DNA from: a virus
Virus record (IMG/VR): IMGVR_UViG_3300044637_000937
Coordinates: 1 to 37,723 of that record
Length of the DNA stretch: 37,723 nt
Reading direction: 5' to 3' (one strand)
The number at the start of each line of letters is the position of its first letter. Position 1 is the stretch's first letter. The translations under genes and the position numbers were made by a program. Shown here piece by piece: positions 11,609 through 20,515 of the stretch. The notes under the pieces are model-generated. The model was not told the DNA's origin. It saw only the letters and a list, made by a program, of their open reading frames with translations, and ran no database searches.

Positions 11609-14321
11609 TTTGACCGCCGATGCCAATGCCTGCGCCGGTGCCGATCGATGCGGGATTTAGAAGCGCGTTAGTAGGCCGCTGGAATTGACGAGCTTGCGCG
11701 GTTTGAGCAATGCGCAACAATTCATCCGCAATCTCACCCGTCAATGGCTTAGTGCCGAGATCCACAACCGCCACGCGCTCAGCCGGTGTTAGTCCGCCAG
11801 CGTTTTCTGAAATCCAACTAATAGCACGTTGAACAAGGCCAATCTTGCTTGCAGGCAATGACATGAAGCCTTCAACGCTGTTCATAGCATCAGCATTAAG
11901 ATTGCTTGCCGTTTGAGATCCAAAGTTAGGGTTGATAGCGCGAGCCGCTTCCATGCGATTGACAAGCGCGTTAGAAGTGTCTGCCAAGCCCTGCATCCGA
12001 TTAACTGGGAATTGAGCCGCCACACGCTCTTGTGTAAGCCCTCGACCTCCAAGCGATTCCAACAACGACATATTGATGCGACCGTCATTAAATTTGGAAG
12101 CAAGAGACTGCGCAGCGCCTTGACGATACCCGCGCAATTCTCGACCAGACATTGCAGCCAACGCATTTGACACATCTTCAGCCGGAATAAGATTATTCCA
12201 AGCCATCCCAGCCTGATTGCCAGAACCCGTAGCCAAATTCATGGCGTCACGTTCACGATTAAACAATTCACCCACTCTTAGGGTTTGGTCATATCCTGGC
12301 AATTGACCCCGAACAGGATCAACTAACTCACGGCGCACCATACCAAGAGACGCGGCCAATTGGGCTTGATCTGGGTTTGCAAGCGCGGATCTTTCCGCCC
12401 CTGAAATCTGTTGACGCAAAGCCTCGACCGTGCCGACATTGAATTGACGTGGCACGCCTTCATCACCAAACGACGGCACACCCTCAAACAAGAAATCATC
12501 AGACGCTGGACCGCTTGCATTGTTATAGACATCTTCACCGACGCGAGCCCGCACCTCATTAGCCCGACCAAGCAAGCCTCCTTGATCCAATTGAGATTGG
12601 CGCTCAGCCCAAGTCGTAAAGTCATCCATAAACTTTTCATCAAGTCCATAACGATATAGGTCAGGATCTTTCTGATAATTGTCCAACAGATTTACAATAT
12701 CATCGACCGAGCCGCCTTGTGCGTTTTCAGTCATGGCTGTAGCGCCTTCACGGCGCAAACGAGCCTCCCCCAAATAACCAGCTTGACGCAAACGCTCAGC
12801 CATATCAGCCGGATCTAAGCCCGTGCGATTATTGACCAGACCCGGAATGGCATTGTAACGGCCAAGCACGCCCTCAACTTCACCACGAGCGCGAGGCCGC
12901 CAGTTTGACAGACCATCACGAACGTAAGTGTCTTTGATCCCACCCATGCGCTTAATTGCTTCAATTAGCGGCAGGCGGTTAGGCGTAGGAGGTCGTTGGC
13001 TTGCCAAATCTGCAAAGCCCATTTGATTTGCAAAATCTTGCGTTTGACGAGGATCAAAACTAGGCGCAACAGCGCCGCCGCTTGGTTGCTCACCCTCACG
13101 CAATGTGCGCAGCAAGTTAGCCTCAGTGCTTAGCGTTGGATTATTTGTGACTTGCGCGCGTGTCCGTAGATTATTTTCGACCGATTGCATTGGGCGAGAC
13201 AAGTTAGCCGTGCGAAGCGCACCCGCCGCAGCCGGTGTAATCTCTACCGTTTCGCCGCGAATACCTTCCATCATATTGTCTTGAATAGTGCGCTTTCGGC
13301 TAGTCATTTGCGCTTGACGTGTTGCAACCGTGCCACCACGACGCGATAAGTTTTTAGCCGCTTGTGAAGCCAGAATAGGCACATCGCCAACCATAGCGCC
13401 AGCCCGTTGACGAGCCAGAACGCGCGCACCATCCATGTCATTGCGTGCAACAGATCCAACACGGCGCGCAATGCCTGGCACCACTTCGGCCAATGTTGGA
13501 TTGCGGATGCCAGCAGCGCGCAGGCGGTTAAACTCAGCAACCACCCGATCTTCGCCAAACTCCTCAATTTGCGCCAGCAAGCGTTTTGCCGCTGTTTGGT
13601 CAGGAGGAATAATGCTTGGCCCGTAACGGTTAATCAGACGACGACCAACGGCACCAACACCCTCGACGCCCTTGACTAAGACTTTACCAACAGCGCCACC
13701 CGCAGCGCCATAAAGCGCGTTCTCAGCGGCCCGACCTTCGCCAGAGCCATACACACCACCAGCAACCGCGCCACCGCCTGTAGCCGCCGCTAAACGGCCC
13801 GTAGAGCGTGCAACCTTGGCACTCGTTGAACCCGCTTTCTTAGTCAGCATTTGGCGGGCTGCGTTCGTGGCACTAGGTGCAAATCGAGACGCCGCAGAGC
13901 CCAAGCCTTTAGCAATAGCACCACCCGATACGACAGATCCCGCGCCCTCAATTAACGCGCCGCCTAAGCCTGTTTGTCTGCGAGCCTCGTCGATGCGTGC
14001 AATCTCTGCCTGCCTGTTTTGGCGATAGGCTTCAGCAATAGGCCCTACGTCACCTTGCCGGATTGCGTCAGGCAAACCCATGACGGAGCCCATAGCGCCC
14101 ATAAGCCGCGGCGATTGGCCAAACGTCACGCCTTGCGTGAATAGGGTTTGCAGGTTGTCGCTTGTGCCCATCTTGCGCTTAGGAGGCGTGTAGTTTGGTT
14201 TCTTGGCCTGCCTTTGCCCGCTTCCGGCAAAACGATTAGCCTCAGCCAATGCCGCGTCAGGGCTGTTAGCCTCAACGTCAACTTGGCGTCCATCTGCAAG
14301 CTGGATCGTGTAAACAGGCAT
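11574..14321 (-). CDS. Large ejection (internal virion) protein, P22 gp16-position
   Basis: 915 residues, TAATG overlap with the previous gene. The N-terminus MPVYTIQLADGRQVDVEANS...AALAEANRFA is a short module shared by many phage injection proteins. Residues 120-240 are Gly/Ala-rich with glycine-zipper-like hydrophobic stretches (GGALIEGAGSVVSGGAIAKG; AATGGGAVAGGVYGSGEG; ALYGAAGGAVGKVLVKG), suited to membrane insertion. The rest is long, polar, helical and rich in Asn, Arg, Gln and Ala. It is the last ejection gene before the tailspike, as gp16 is in P22, and probably helps DNA cross the host envelope. Confidence 0.75.
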   Translation of the reverse strand: MPVYTIQLADGRQVDVEANSPDAALAEANRFAGSGQRQAKKPNYTPPKRKMGTSDNLQTLFTQGVTFGQSPRLMGAMGSVMGLPDAIRQGDVGPIAEAYRQNRQAEIARIDEARRQTGLGGALIEGAGSVVSGGAIAKGLGSAASRFAPSATNAARQMLTKKAGSTSAKVARSTGRLAAATGGGAVAGGVYGSGEGRAAENALYGAAGGAVGKVLVKGVEGVGAVGRRLINRYGPSIIPPDQTAAKRLLAQIEEFGEDRVVAEFNRLRAAGIRNPTLAEVVPGIARRVGSVARNDMDGARVLARQRAGAMVGDVPILASQAAKNLSRRGGTVATRQAQMTSRKRTIQDNMMEGIRGETVEITPAAAGALRTANLSRPMQSVENNLRTRAQVTNNPTLSTEANLLRTLREGEQPSGGAVAPSFDPRQTQDFANQMGFADLASQRPPTPNRLPLIEAIKRMGGIKDTYVRDGLSNWRPRARGEVEGVLGRYNAIPGLVNNRTGLDPADMAERLRQAGYLGEARLRREGATAMTENAQGGSVDDIVNLLDNYQKDPDLYRYGLDEKFMDDFTTWAERQSQLDQGGLLGRANEVRARVGEDVYNNASGPASDDFLFEGVPSFGDEGVPRQFNVGTVEALRQQISGAERSALANPDQAQLAASLGMVRRELVDPVRGQLPGYDQTLRVGELFNRERDAMNLATGSGNQAGMAWNNLIPAEDVSNALAAMSGRELRGYRQGAAQSLASKFNDGRINMSLLESLGGRGLTQERVAAQFPVNRMQGLADTSNALVNRMEAARAINPNFGSQTASNLNADAMNSVEGFMSLPASKIGLVQRAISWISENAGGLTPAERVAVVDLGTKPLTGEIADELLRIAQTAQARQFQRPTNALLNPASIGTGAGIGIGGQINAGTSQGYQQ

Positions 14322-15025
14322 TATTTTGGCCTCACAGCAATGATACGAGCTTGACCGCCACCGCTTTGTGCAGGTTGGCGTTGTGGTGCTTTATATTGAG
14401 GCCCACCCGGACGACGCAAAGGTGACACGCCAGCTAGCGGACCTGTTGCGCCCGCTGGACCACGATTTGCGCGTGAGTTTGGAAACGGCGAAGGACCACC
14501 CAAAGCAGCACCAGCGCCATTTAGCATTTGTTCACGACGCCGAGCCTTATCTCGCAAGGTCTCATTACTGTCGTTAAGCTGGGGCTGAACAGCCCTAATT
14601 AGACGCTTTGCTTCGCTATCGGTAACGGCAGCACCAGAAAGGATTGGGAGCATGGCGCTTTCAAAAGCCCGTGAGGCGCTTTCGTAATCTTGATAATCTT
14701 GGCCACCAATTGCCCTGGCAACAGAGCCGCTATCAAACGGAACGGCTTCAGCTAAGCGTGCACCCCATTCTTTATTGAACACGTTGCCCTTTTGGCCTTC
14801 AAGCCTCACCATTGCGCGATGCGCCTCTAAGGCGGGATCAAACGTAATGTTGATGCGTCCGCGCTGTTCTGCCGACGCCTGGACACCCTTTGTATCAGTC
14901 GGATCAATACCGCCTGAAACCGCGCCTGCTTTACTTGGGCCAGCAGACACCCATTGCCCACCACGAAAGACGATGGTTTGGCCTGTTTTAGGATTAGAGG
15001 CGGTTTGGCCTTCACGGTATGGCAT
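14321..15025 (-). CDS. Ejection-apparatus protein (234 aa)
   Basis: The N-terminal MPYREGQTASNPKTGQTIVFRGGQWV is the small Asn-Pro-x-Thr-Gly...(Y/F)RGGQWV module often found in phage DNA-injection proteins. The middle is helical (FESAMLPILSGAAVTDSEAKRLIRAVQPQL); the end is Pro/Gly/Arg-rich and disordered (RPGGPQYKAPQRQPAQSGGG). It lies between two other ejection proteins and overlaps the 915-aa gene by one base, so co-assembly is likely. Confidence 0.65.
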   Translation of the reverse strand: MPYREGQTASNPKTGQTIVFRGGQWVSAGPSKAGAVSGGIDPTDTKGVQASAEQRGRINITFDPALEAHRAMVRLEGQKGNVFNKEWGARLAEAVPFDSGSVARAIGGQDYQDYESASRAFESAMLPILSGAAVTDSEAKRLIRAVQPQLNDSNETLRDKARRREQMLNGAGAALGGPSPFPNSRANRGPAGATGPLAGVSPLRRPGGPQYKAPQRQPAQSGGGQARIIAVRPK

Positions 15026-15026
15026 G

Positions 15027-16037
15027 TCAGTTTCCGTTCAAGATAAAGCCAGCGGGGAGATTGGTGCGTTCAGTGCGTTCAGAGCGCGCGTCGGTCATGT
15101 TCTGCCCACGGCGCGTAGTTGCGGCGCTGATGTCTTGGCCGCGACGTTGAACGCCAGCGGTCACGTTTGTGTTAGGGCTGACACCGACGCGGAAACGATC
15201 AACAACATTGCCTTGACCACCATATAGCAATTGCTCATTGCCAAGGTTTAGCGCAGACACAGGCGCAAAGCGTTGCTCATCCATTTGCTTTTGACGATCA
15301 GCGTCAACGCCGATGTTAGCTTTTGCAGCCTCATCAGGCGCACCAAGCGCCATTTCCAATTGAAGCGCCCGACGCAATTCAGCAGGATTGCCCAGATAAT
15401 CGTCAATCTTGGTCGAAGCCGGATCAATGCCAAACTGCTGCATGGCTTGCGTGACAGCCGCCGCAAGTTGGTCATCTGGAAGCCGTGCAATCTGCCCAGC
15501 CACCACCGCGATTTGTTGGCGTCCCGCCTTTTCCTCTGCCGACATATTTTGACGGCGCAGGTTAAAGTATTGATTGAAGCCTTCTGTATCCCCGCGCGTG
15601 AAAGCATCACGCATCAGGAAGTCTAATTCTTCCTCTTGCGTAGGCGCAGGTCCGCGTTGCATGGCGGTTGCCGTGTAGCTTGCACCCTCTTGACCCGTTG
15701 CAGGATCAACAAAGGCTTGCCCTTGCACCTGCTCAATAGGCGCGCCACCCATCATAGGCGAGGCAGGAGCGGCTTGTTGTGGTTGTTGGCTTGGATACAT
15801 AGACCCGCCACGGAACTGCATCTGTGCGCGTTGGCGTGCCATCTGCGCCTGTCTGGCCTGCTCAGCCCGCTGCGCCTCTGCTTGCGTTTGCCCGAACTCG
15901 AACTCTTTCATCTGCATCTGGCGTTGCAACATGGCGTTACGCATGTCCTCTTGCTCGCGTTTGCGAGCATCGCCACGGGGATCACCTAGCGCGTTTTGCG
16001 TGTTGGTGTATGCGTCGTAGAAGGCATTTACACTCAT
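15027..16037 (-). CDS. Ejection-apparatus protein, Gln-rich helical (336 aa)
   Basis: GGGG lies upstream of ATG 16037. Residues 20-80 are a Gln/Met/Arg-rich coiled coil (QRQMQMKEFEFGQTQAEAQ, then QAQMARQRAQMQ). A Pro/Gly segment and a helical core (EEELDFLMRDAFTRGDTEGFNQYFNLRRQ) follow, then an Asp/Gln-rich domain and a polar end. In P22 the corresponding slot holds gp20, also a helical ejected protein. No enzymatic motif is seen. Confidence 0.65.
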   Translation of the reverse strand: MSVNAFYDAYTNTQNALGDPRGDARKREQEDMRNAMLQRQMQMKEFEFGQTQAEAQRAEQARQAQMARQRAQMQFRGGSMYPSQQPQQAAPASPMMGGAPIEQVQGQAFVDPATGQEGASYTATAMQRGPAPTQEEELDFLMRDAFTRGDTEGFNQYFNLRRQNMSAEEKAGRQQIAVVAGQIARLPDDQLAAAVTQAMQQFGIDPASTKIDDYLGNPAELRRALQLEMALGAPDEAAKANIGVDADRQKQMDEQRFAPVSALNLGNEQLLYGGQGNVVDRFRVGVSPNTNVTAGVQRRGQDISAATTRRGQNMTDARSERTERTNLPAGFILNGN

Positions 16038-16058
16038 ATTATTTCCCCTGCCGCGAGA

Positions 16059-16955
16059 TTATCTGCCAAACATGTTAGCTTGATTGCCGAACCAATTGCC
16101 CGCACCAATGATGGAGCCAGCCATACCCGCGTTTGCCTGCGCTCTTGTGTTGTAGCTAGAAGCCAAGGCGTTGGAGAGCGTGTTGCGGTTTTGGGCGTTG
16201 TTGTTCGCCATGCTCTGCCCAGCCGCAGCCAGAGCATTGTTAGCGCCCGTTGGAGAGCCCTCCAGACCAGAGCGCCAGTTATAGAAGGCGTTTTGCGTGT
16301 AGTTGGTTGTGCGGTCCTGCAAAGCCTTCAGAGCCGACCCATCAAGCCCAGAGCCTTTAGCCGAGAATTGCGCGTTCACGTTCTGCGAGATCGGCGCATA
16401 GTTGAGGATAGCCCTGTCAGCCGAAGCGTTGAAGTCTGACAGCGGGTCAAACGGTTGGCCACTTGCTTGCATCTGTGCCGCAGTTTGTGGTTGCTGCGCT
16501 TGAGCGCCGAACAGCGGAAGTTGACGACCCTCACCCCGACCATGCGTGTCATAGTGAATCTGGCCGTAATCTTCGATACCGCCGTAGCGCCCGCCAGAAG
16601 CGTTAAAGTCTGCCATCAGGTCAGCATTGTTGCGGACATAGCCGCCGTAATCCATCTGGCCCTCATTGCCCTGATACATCGGCACATCACCGACGCTTTG
16701 GCGACCCATCATGTCTTGCGACTGGATGCCATACGAGCGGTCTGCCATGCGACGGCGTGCAAGGTCCGATTGCTGAAACGGCAGTTGGTCTTGCCGCGTT
16801 TGGTCGTATTGGCGGCGCTGTTCAGCGATGTTTTGGTCAGAAGTCGATTGTGCGACCCGTGCCGAGCGTTTGGCGGCTTGGTTTTGTTGGTTTGCGGAAT
16901 AGATACCGCCTGCTGCGCTTGCAGCGGCCATCAAAGCTGCGGAACTTGCAATCAT
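16059..16955 (-). CDS. Ejection/DNA-transfer protein, P22 gp7/gp14-position (298 aa)
   Basis: ATGA overlap with the GNAT gene. An N-terminal hydrophobic, Ala/Gly-rich helix (SSAALMAAASAAGGIYS) could insert into a membrane. A Gln/Arg-rich coiled coil follows. Around residues 105-145 lies the motif YVRNNADLMADFNASGG...YGQIHYDTHGRGEGR, a recurring phage/bacterial repeat unit (Asn-x-Asp-Leu...His-Tyr/Trp...Gly-x-x-Glu-Gly-Arg). The rest is Asn/Ala/Gln-rich and ends with NAGMAGSIIGAGNWFG, another amphipathic segment. First of the ejection gene set. Confidence 0.65.
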   Translation of the reverse strand: MIASSAALMAAASAAGGIYSANQQNQAAKRSARVAQSTSDQNIAEQRRQYDQTRQDQLPFQQSDLARRRMADRSYGIQSQDMMGRQSVGDVPMYQGNEGQMDYGGYVRNNADLMADFNASGGRYGGIEDYGQIHYDTHGRGEGRQLPLFGAQAQQPQTAAQMQASGQPFDPLSDFNASADRAILNYAPISQNVNAQFSAKGSGLDGSALKALQDRTTNYTQNAFYNWRSGLEGSPTGANNALAAAGQSMANNNAQNRNTLSNALASSYNTRAQANAGMAGSIIGAGNWFGNQANMFGR

Positions 16956-17374
16956 TGCATTACCCTCTTGAAAAAGCCGCGCTCGCTGACTTGATAGCCC
17001 GCCGCGCGTAGTTTGGTTTCTGTCTTGTCGTCATGGTCTGCGCCCAAGGTGGACATCTGCACCCCGATTGCGCCTTCATCTTTTGCCCATTGCTCGAAGG
17101 CGGCGAGCAATTCCATGCCTTCACCCGCACCCCACCAAGCCAACTCAACCGCAATCTTGTTTTGTGGTGACGCCCAGACCGGACCCATAAAGCCGAAGAT
17201 CACACCGCGTTCACCGACAAAGCACGAGCCGTTTTCGATGGCATTTTCCAACGCCGAGCAGATCGCGATGTCGTCGCGCTCTACACCCATCTTAAACCAA
17301 GGCGTAAGCGCCCAGAACTCAGCCGCCACGGCCATCAGGCGCGGCAGGTCATCAGTTGTCGCTTGTCTTATCAT
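16952..17374 (-). CDS. GNAT-family N-acetyltransferase in the virion operon
   Basis: 140 residues, ATGA overlaps on both sides. The fold reads MIRQATTDDLPRLMAVAAEFW (beta1-alpha1), ENGSCFVGERGVIFGFMGPVW (beta2-beta3), AVELAWWGAGEGMELLAAFEQWAKDEGAIGVQMSTL (beta4-alpha3-beta5) and KLRAAGYQVSERGFFKRV (alpha4-beta6). In place of the canonical Q/RxxGxG/A acetyl-CoA loop is a WGAGEGMELL variant. Many phages carry such a gene next to gp26/ejection genes. Substrate unknown; virion or host-protein modification is possible. Confidence 0.75.
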   Translation of the reverse strand: MIRQATTDDLPRLMAVAAEFWALTPWFKMGVERDDIAICSALENAIENGSCFVGERGVIFGFMGPVWASPQNKIAVELAWWGAGEGMELLAAFEQWAKDEGAIGVQMSTLGADHDDKTETKLRAAGYQVSERGFFKRVMQ

Positions 17375-18003
17375 GTCGCTTGAGCCGCCCTGAAATCAGC
17401 GTAAGCCGATATAACTGTGTTAGTGCCAAACGCTTGCCGCGCAACTTGAAGCCGATAGGTCACGTTGCCAGTGATACCCACCGTTGGCCTTGCCGCATCC
17501 AATGCCGCTTGGTCATCGATACCAATCGACACGTCACCAAAACCCGCATTTAAGCCGGTCCAAGTGTCGGTGTATAAGTCGTTGATAGCCCCGCCGCTTG
17601 TAAGCTGCTCAGTGATCCAGAAGTCACCAAAGAACGTAGATAGACCCGACATGCTTGTGGTTGGATAGATCGAATAAAGCGACGTGGTATCAAACCGCAA
17701 TGTTCCTGCCGTCACGCCGATCAGAGGCACCGATGCAATAGTTACCCGCGTGGCCGACGTGCAATCAAACTCCTGATTGACCACCCCACCGGAGGGAAAG
17801 CCAGAGCCCGCACTTGTCCCTGTTGCCGCAGCCGTTGCCGCTTGGCTTGAAGCCGCCGCCGCCGCACTAGCCGCAACCGTCGCCTTCTCTTGCGCGGCGT
17901 CGGTCGCCACGACATTCAATTGCCACCAGCGCGCAAAGTCAGCCGACACCGTGCCATCTGCGTTCTGTATCCGCAGATTTTTAGGTAACGGGGGAACAGC
18001 CAC
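17371..18003 (-). CDS. Tail needle/fibre-position protein (P22 gp26 slot), 210 aa
   Basis: The start is GTG 18003, overlapping the gp10-like stop as TAGTG. The opening PPLPKNLRIQNADGTVSADFARWWQL is a widely used phage tail N-terminus. An Ala/Ser/Thr-rich helix (AQEKATVAASAAAAASSQAATAA, about 37-60), compatible with a trimeric coiled coil, follows, then a beta-rich C-terminal domain (about 70-210). In P22 the gene after gp10 is the needle gp26, a coiled-coil plug of the tail. A needle with a globular tip is the best reading, but direct homology is not visible. Confidence 0.55.
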   Translation of the reverse strand: MAVPPLPKNLRIQNADGTVSADFARWWQLNVVATDAAQEKATVAASAAAAASSQAATAAATGTSAGSGFPSGGVVNQEFDCTSATRVTIASVPLIGVTAGTLRFDTTSLYSIYPTTSMSGLSTFFGDFWITEQLTSGGAINDLYTDTWTGLNAGFGDVSIGIDDQAALDAARPTVGITGNVTYRLQVARQAFGTNTVISAYADFRAAQAT

Positions 18004-19382
18004 TAGAACGCCTCATTGATATAAATGCCAGATACCCGACGCGGCACAGGATCAGAGATACGCAATTCACCAATCATCCCCGGCCCCTTAAACTGCCCGC
18101 AGCGATGGAACACAACGCGCTTGCCATAATTCCCAGCAAGACCCAAACTAGCAGACCGCCAAGGCCCCCAGACCTTAGCGCCGTCACGAGAGAAACGCAC
18201 GTCAATAAGCGGATTAGAGCCCTGCCCCGTCTCAGTGGCGTAGCCTGTAGCCATCTCGACCCGCATCATGTTGACCGTCTCACGCCCGCCGCTGATAGGC
18301 TTGCCAAAGGTCAGGAGCGACACAACGGGTTGATCATCATCGGTAAACACATCTTGGCTTAACGTGTAGAGCGTGCCGGTAACTGTATCACCCACTAAGG
18401 GCTCATCATTGAAGCCCAAGCAACCAAGCCCCGGCAACCACCGATTTGACCCATAGCTAGACCATTGCGCCCATCGTTGCGTCGTGACGTCATAAACAAA
18501 CGTCCCTTGATCCCCGATGGTCAGGCAATAGAACACATGCCCCTGCCACGGAAAGCCCCAAGCATAAATATCAGACGTGTCAACATCGGCAATGCGTTCT
18601 GAGATATAGCTATCAGACAACGCCATCGGCACGTCACCGCCGCGATACACAATCCGATCTTCACCCACCCAGAAGGCGGTATTGTCCAAAGCGACAATTG
18701 TATCACGAGACAAACAGCCCCGTTCATATGCCCGCCCGACTTCCACCGCAAAGGGTGCATCCACATCGCCCGACGCATAGCGGAACTCAATCGATCGCTC
18801 GCCAAAATCCCAGATGCGATTCCCGATGACAGCCGAGCCTAGTAGCCGATCCGTTGCCGATGACGCACTATCAAAGTCAAGCCCACCCCAAGTCGTTGGC
18901 GTGGTGTCTGGCGTCCAATAGCGCTTCTGCGTGCCACCTGCCACACATAGCCAATAACCCGCCACATGACCCACCCAAATGGGATTAGTGAAGGGTAGCG
19001 TAACCGTCGTGAGAGCTCCGCCCGTAGAATATTGCAGCGTTACCCCGTCCGCAATCATGACGCCAGCAAGGTTGCCTGCAATGATAACGCGACCCGTTCC
19101 TGCAACAGCCCCGATGCCCGTAGCCACACCCGCCGAATTAATGCGATAAGCCTCATTGCCAATGACTGCTACGATGTCGCCGTCAAGACAGCCAGGGGCG
19201 CGATAAATGCCCCGCAATGGCGCGACACCTGTGCGAAACGACACAAGGCCCGGACGTGGAATCCAAATCTCGCCGCTCTCAGATGTAGCCGATTGCTCCC
19301 AGTAATAATTCTCGACACGGCTTTCTGGCATTTGCGCCGATGTGCGTTTGTAAGGAGAAGTGCCGATTGCAATTCTAGGCAT
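18003..19382 (-). CDS. P22 gp10-like tail hub / packaged-DNA stabilisation protein
   Basis: 459 residues versus 472 in P22 gp10. The N-terminus RVENYYWEQSATSESGEIWIPRPGLVSF matches the opening of this family, and the rest is a run of beta strands (RVIIAGNLAGVMIADGVTLQYS; NRIWDFGERSIEFRYASGD; GNYGKRVVFHRCGQFKGPGMIGELRISDP) as expected of its propeller-like hub. It seals the portal vertex after packaging, between the gp4-type adaptor and the needle. It overlaps the upstream repeat-protein gene by eight bases. Confidence 0.82.
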   Translation of the reverse strand: MPRIAIGTSPYKRTSAQMPESRVENYYWEQSATSESGEIWIPRPGLVSFRTGVAPLRGIYRAPGCLDGDIVAVIGNEAYRINSAGVATGIGAVAGTGRVIIAGNLAGVMIADGVTLQYSTGGALTTVTLPFTNPIWVGHVAGYWLCVAGGTQKRYWTPDTTPTTWGGLDFDSASSATDRLLGSAVIGNRIWDFGERSIEFRYASGDVDAPFAVEVGRAYERGCLSRDTIVALDNTAFWVGEDRIVYRGGDVPMALSDSYISERIADVDTSDIYAWGFPWQGHVFYCLTIGDQGTFVYDVTTQRWAQWSSYGSNRWLPGLGCLGFNDEPLVGDTVTGTLYTLSQDVFTDDDQPVVSLLTFGKPISGGRETVNMMRVEMATGYATETGQGSNPLIDVRFSRDGAKVWGPWRSASLGLAGNYGKRVVFHRCGQFKGPGMIGELRISDPVPRRVSGIYINEAF

Positions 19383-20148
19383 CTTCCAATTCCCCTAACC
19401 AGAACGATGGGCCGATTTCGGCTTGCGTCATTGTTTCGACCTGATAGCTTGTCGCCCCTCCCAATCCTTCTGGGATCAGGAAGTTAAACGCGCCGCCCGT
19501 GCCTTCGGGGATTTGGATACCCGTTGAAGGTGGGATAACCAAAGCCGTAAACGCGGACGAACCAGCAAACGTGGCACTTGCCGACACAAGCGAAGGCACC
19601 AAGGCGCTAAAGCTAGACGAACCAGCAAACGACGCCGACGCCGCAACTAAGGCCGCACTAGTGGCGGAGAAGCTAGACCCGCCAGCAAAGGACGCATTGA
19701 CCGACGAGCCGACAGTCCCAGAGAAGCTGCCCGAGCCAAGGAATGTTGCGCTTGCTGATGCAATGGCGGCAGAAGTGCCCGATAGCGTGCCGGCGCCCGT
19801 GAATGACGCCGTGCGAGCAATTAGAGAGCCCGAGGTGCCAGAGAGCGCGCTTGTGCCAGCAAACGACCCAGACTGACCCGACAACGCGCCAGAAGTCGCG
19901 CTAAACGTTGCAGCACCGTCAAACGATGCCGTCCGCGCCTGAATGTTCTCAGTCGTGGCAACAAAGACCGAAGTACCTGCAAACGATGCCGACCGCGCGA
20001 TAATCGACCCAGACGAGACAGCACCCAAGTCGCCAACGACAAGCACGCCAACAGGCGCACCACCGACAACGCCGGAGTAGGTGACAGAGCCTGAAGGCGC
20101 GCTTTGTTGGCCTAGAACACCGACAAGAAGTAGGCGAGTGGTGGACAT
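19375..20148 (-). CDS. Ser/Ala/Gly-rich repeat protein of the tail (257 aa)
   Basis: Residues 49 to about 208 consist of eight copies of a 20-residue unit (one shortened to 18) with the pattern (S/T)ASFxGxSxFSxTSxxLxAx. The spacing implies one beta-solenoid or hairpin turn per repeat, giving a long fibrous shaft. The N-terminus has Val/Gly-rich strands and the C-terminus two IPEGxGGAxxFL boxes and an acidic end. It lies just before the gp10-like gene in an adhesin block absent from P22. No catalytic motif is seen; a fibre or decoration role is inferred. Confidence 0.65.
   Translation of the reverse strand: MSTTRLLLVGVLGQQSAPSGSVTYSGVVGGAPVGVLVVGDLGAVSSGSIIARSASFAGTSVFVATTENIQARTASFDGAATFSATSGALSGQSGSFAGTSALSGTSGSLIARTASFTGAGTLSGTSAAIASASATFLGSGSFSGTVGSSVNASFAGGSSFSATSAALVAASASFAGSSSFSALVPSLVSASATFAGSSAFTALVIPPSTGIQIPEGTGGAFNFLIPEGLGGATSYQVETMTQAEIGPSFWLGELEDA
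19525..20004 (-). repeat. Eight-unit 60-bp coding repeat
   Basis: Units of about 60 bp encode the ASFAGTS-type repeats. Short exact words such as GAACCAGCAAACG recur 60 bp apart (near 19558 and 19618 on the plus strand). The copies differ by many substitutions, so the array is old or kept diverse. Confidence 0.85.
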
Positions 20149-20184
20149 TTAGCGCGCGCCTTTGGCCAATGATTCAGGAGAAGC

Positions 20185-20205
20185 GAGGGGCTTTAACGGC
20201 CCCTC
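20185..20205 (-). terminator. Intergenic hairpin, possible weak terminator
   Basis: Stem GAGGGGC/GCCCCTC with a seven-base loop lies between the 91-aa and repeat-protein genes. It lacks a clean T run on the leftward strand, so partial termination or mRNA processing is more likely. Confidence 0.45.
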
Positions 20206-20216
20206 ACTAGATAGAG

Positions 20217-20492
20217 TTATTCGGGTAAAGTGAAAGTCAGGGTTGAGGTGTTGGCCTCAACGTCATCAACGCGAGACACGCCGGATACGGCAGGCAATTC
20301 CACGGGCGGCGGAATGAGCGTGCGCAAAATGTCAGCGGGGGGAACAGTCGTGATGTATGGCAAATAACCATTGCCAATCACGACAGTCAGCCCATCATCT
20401 TCGGTTGTCCCTGTGCCGTTTTCCGCGCCGATAACATCTTGAGTGTCTGGGTCTCTGAAAAGAACTTGAATTGCAACATTTTTAGTCGTCAT
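20217..20492 (-). CDS. Small virion-operon protein (91 aa)
   Basis: The start at ATG 20492 is chosen over 20525 because AGGAG lies seven bases before it. The product MTTKNVAIQVLFRDPDTQDVIG... is beta-rich, with a Gly/Thr loop (AENGTGTTEDDG), a Pro-rich middle (IPPPVELP) and a TSTLTFTLPE end. It is probably a tail assembly or fibre-attachment protein. No family recognised. Confidence 0.6.
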   Translation of the reverse strand: MTTKNVAIQVLFRDPDTQDVIGAENGTGTTEDDGLTVVIGNGYLPYITTVPPADILRTLIPPPVELPAVSGVSRVDDVEANTSTLTFTLPE

Positions 20493-20515
20493 ATCTATAC
20501 TCCTTTTTTGCTGAT

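Noticed and set aside
19375-20148. Period-60 repeat as a possible CRISPR or satellite array
   Set aside because: The period stays in frame and encodes a 20-residue protein repeat; copies are diverged and lack unique spacers.
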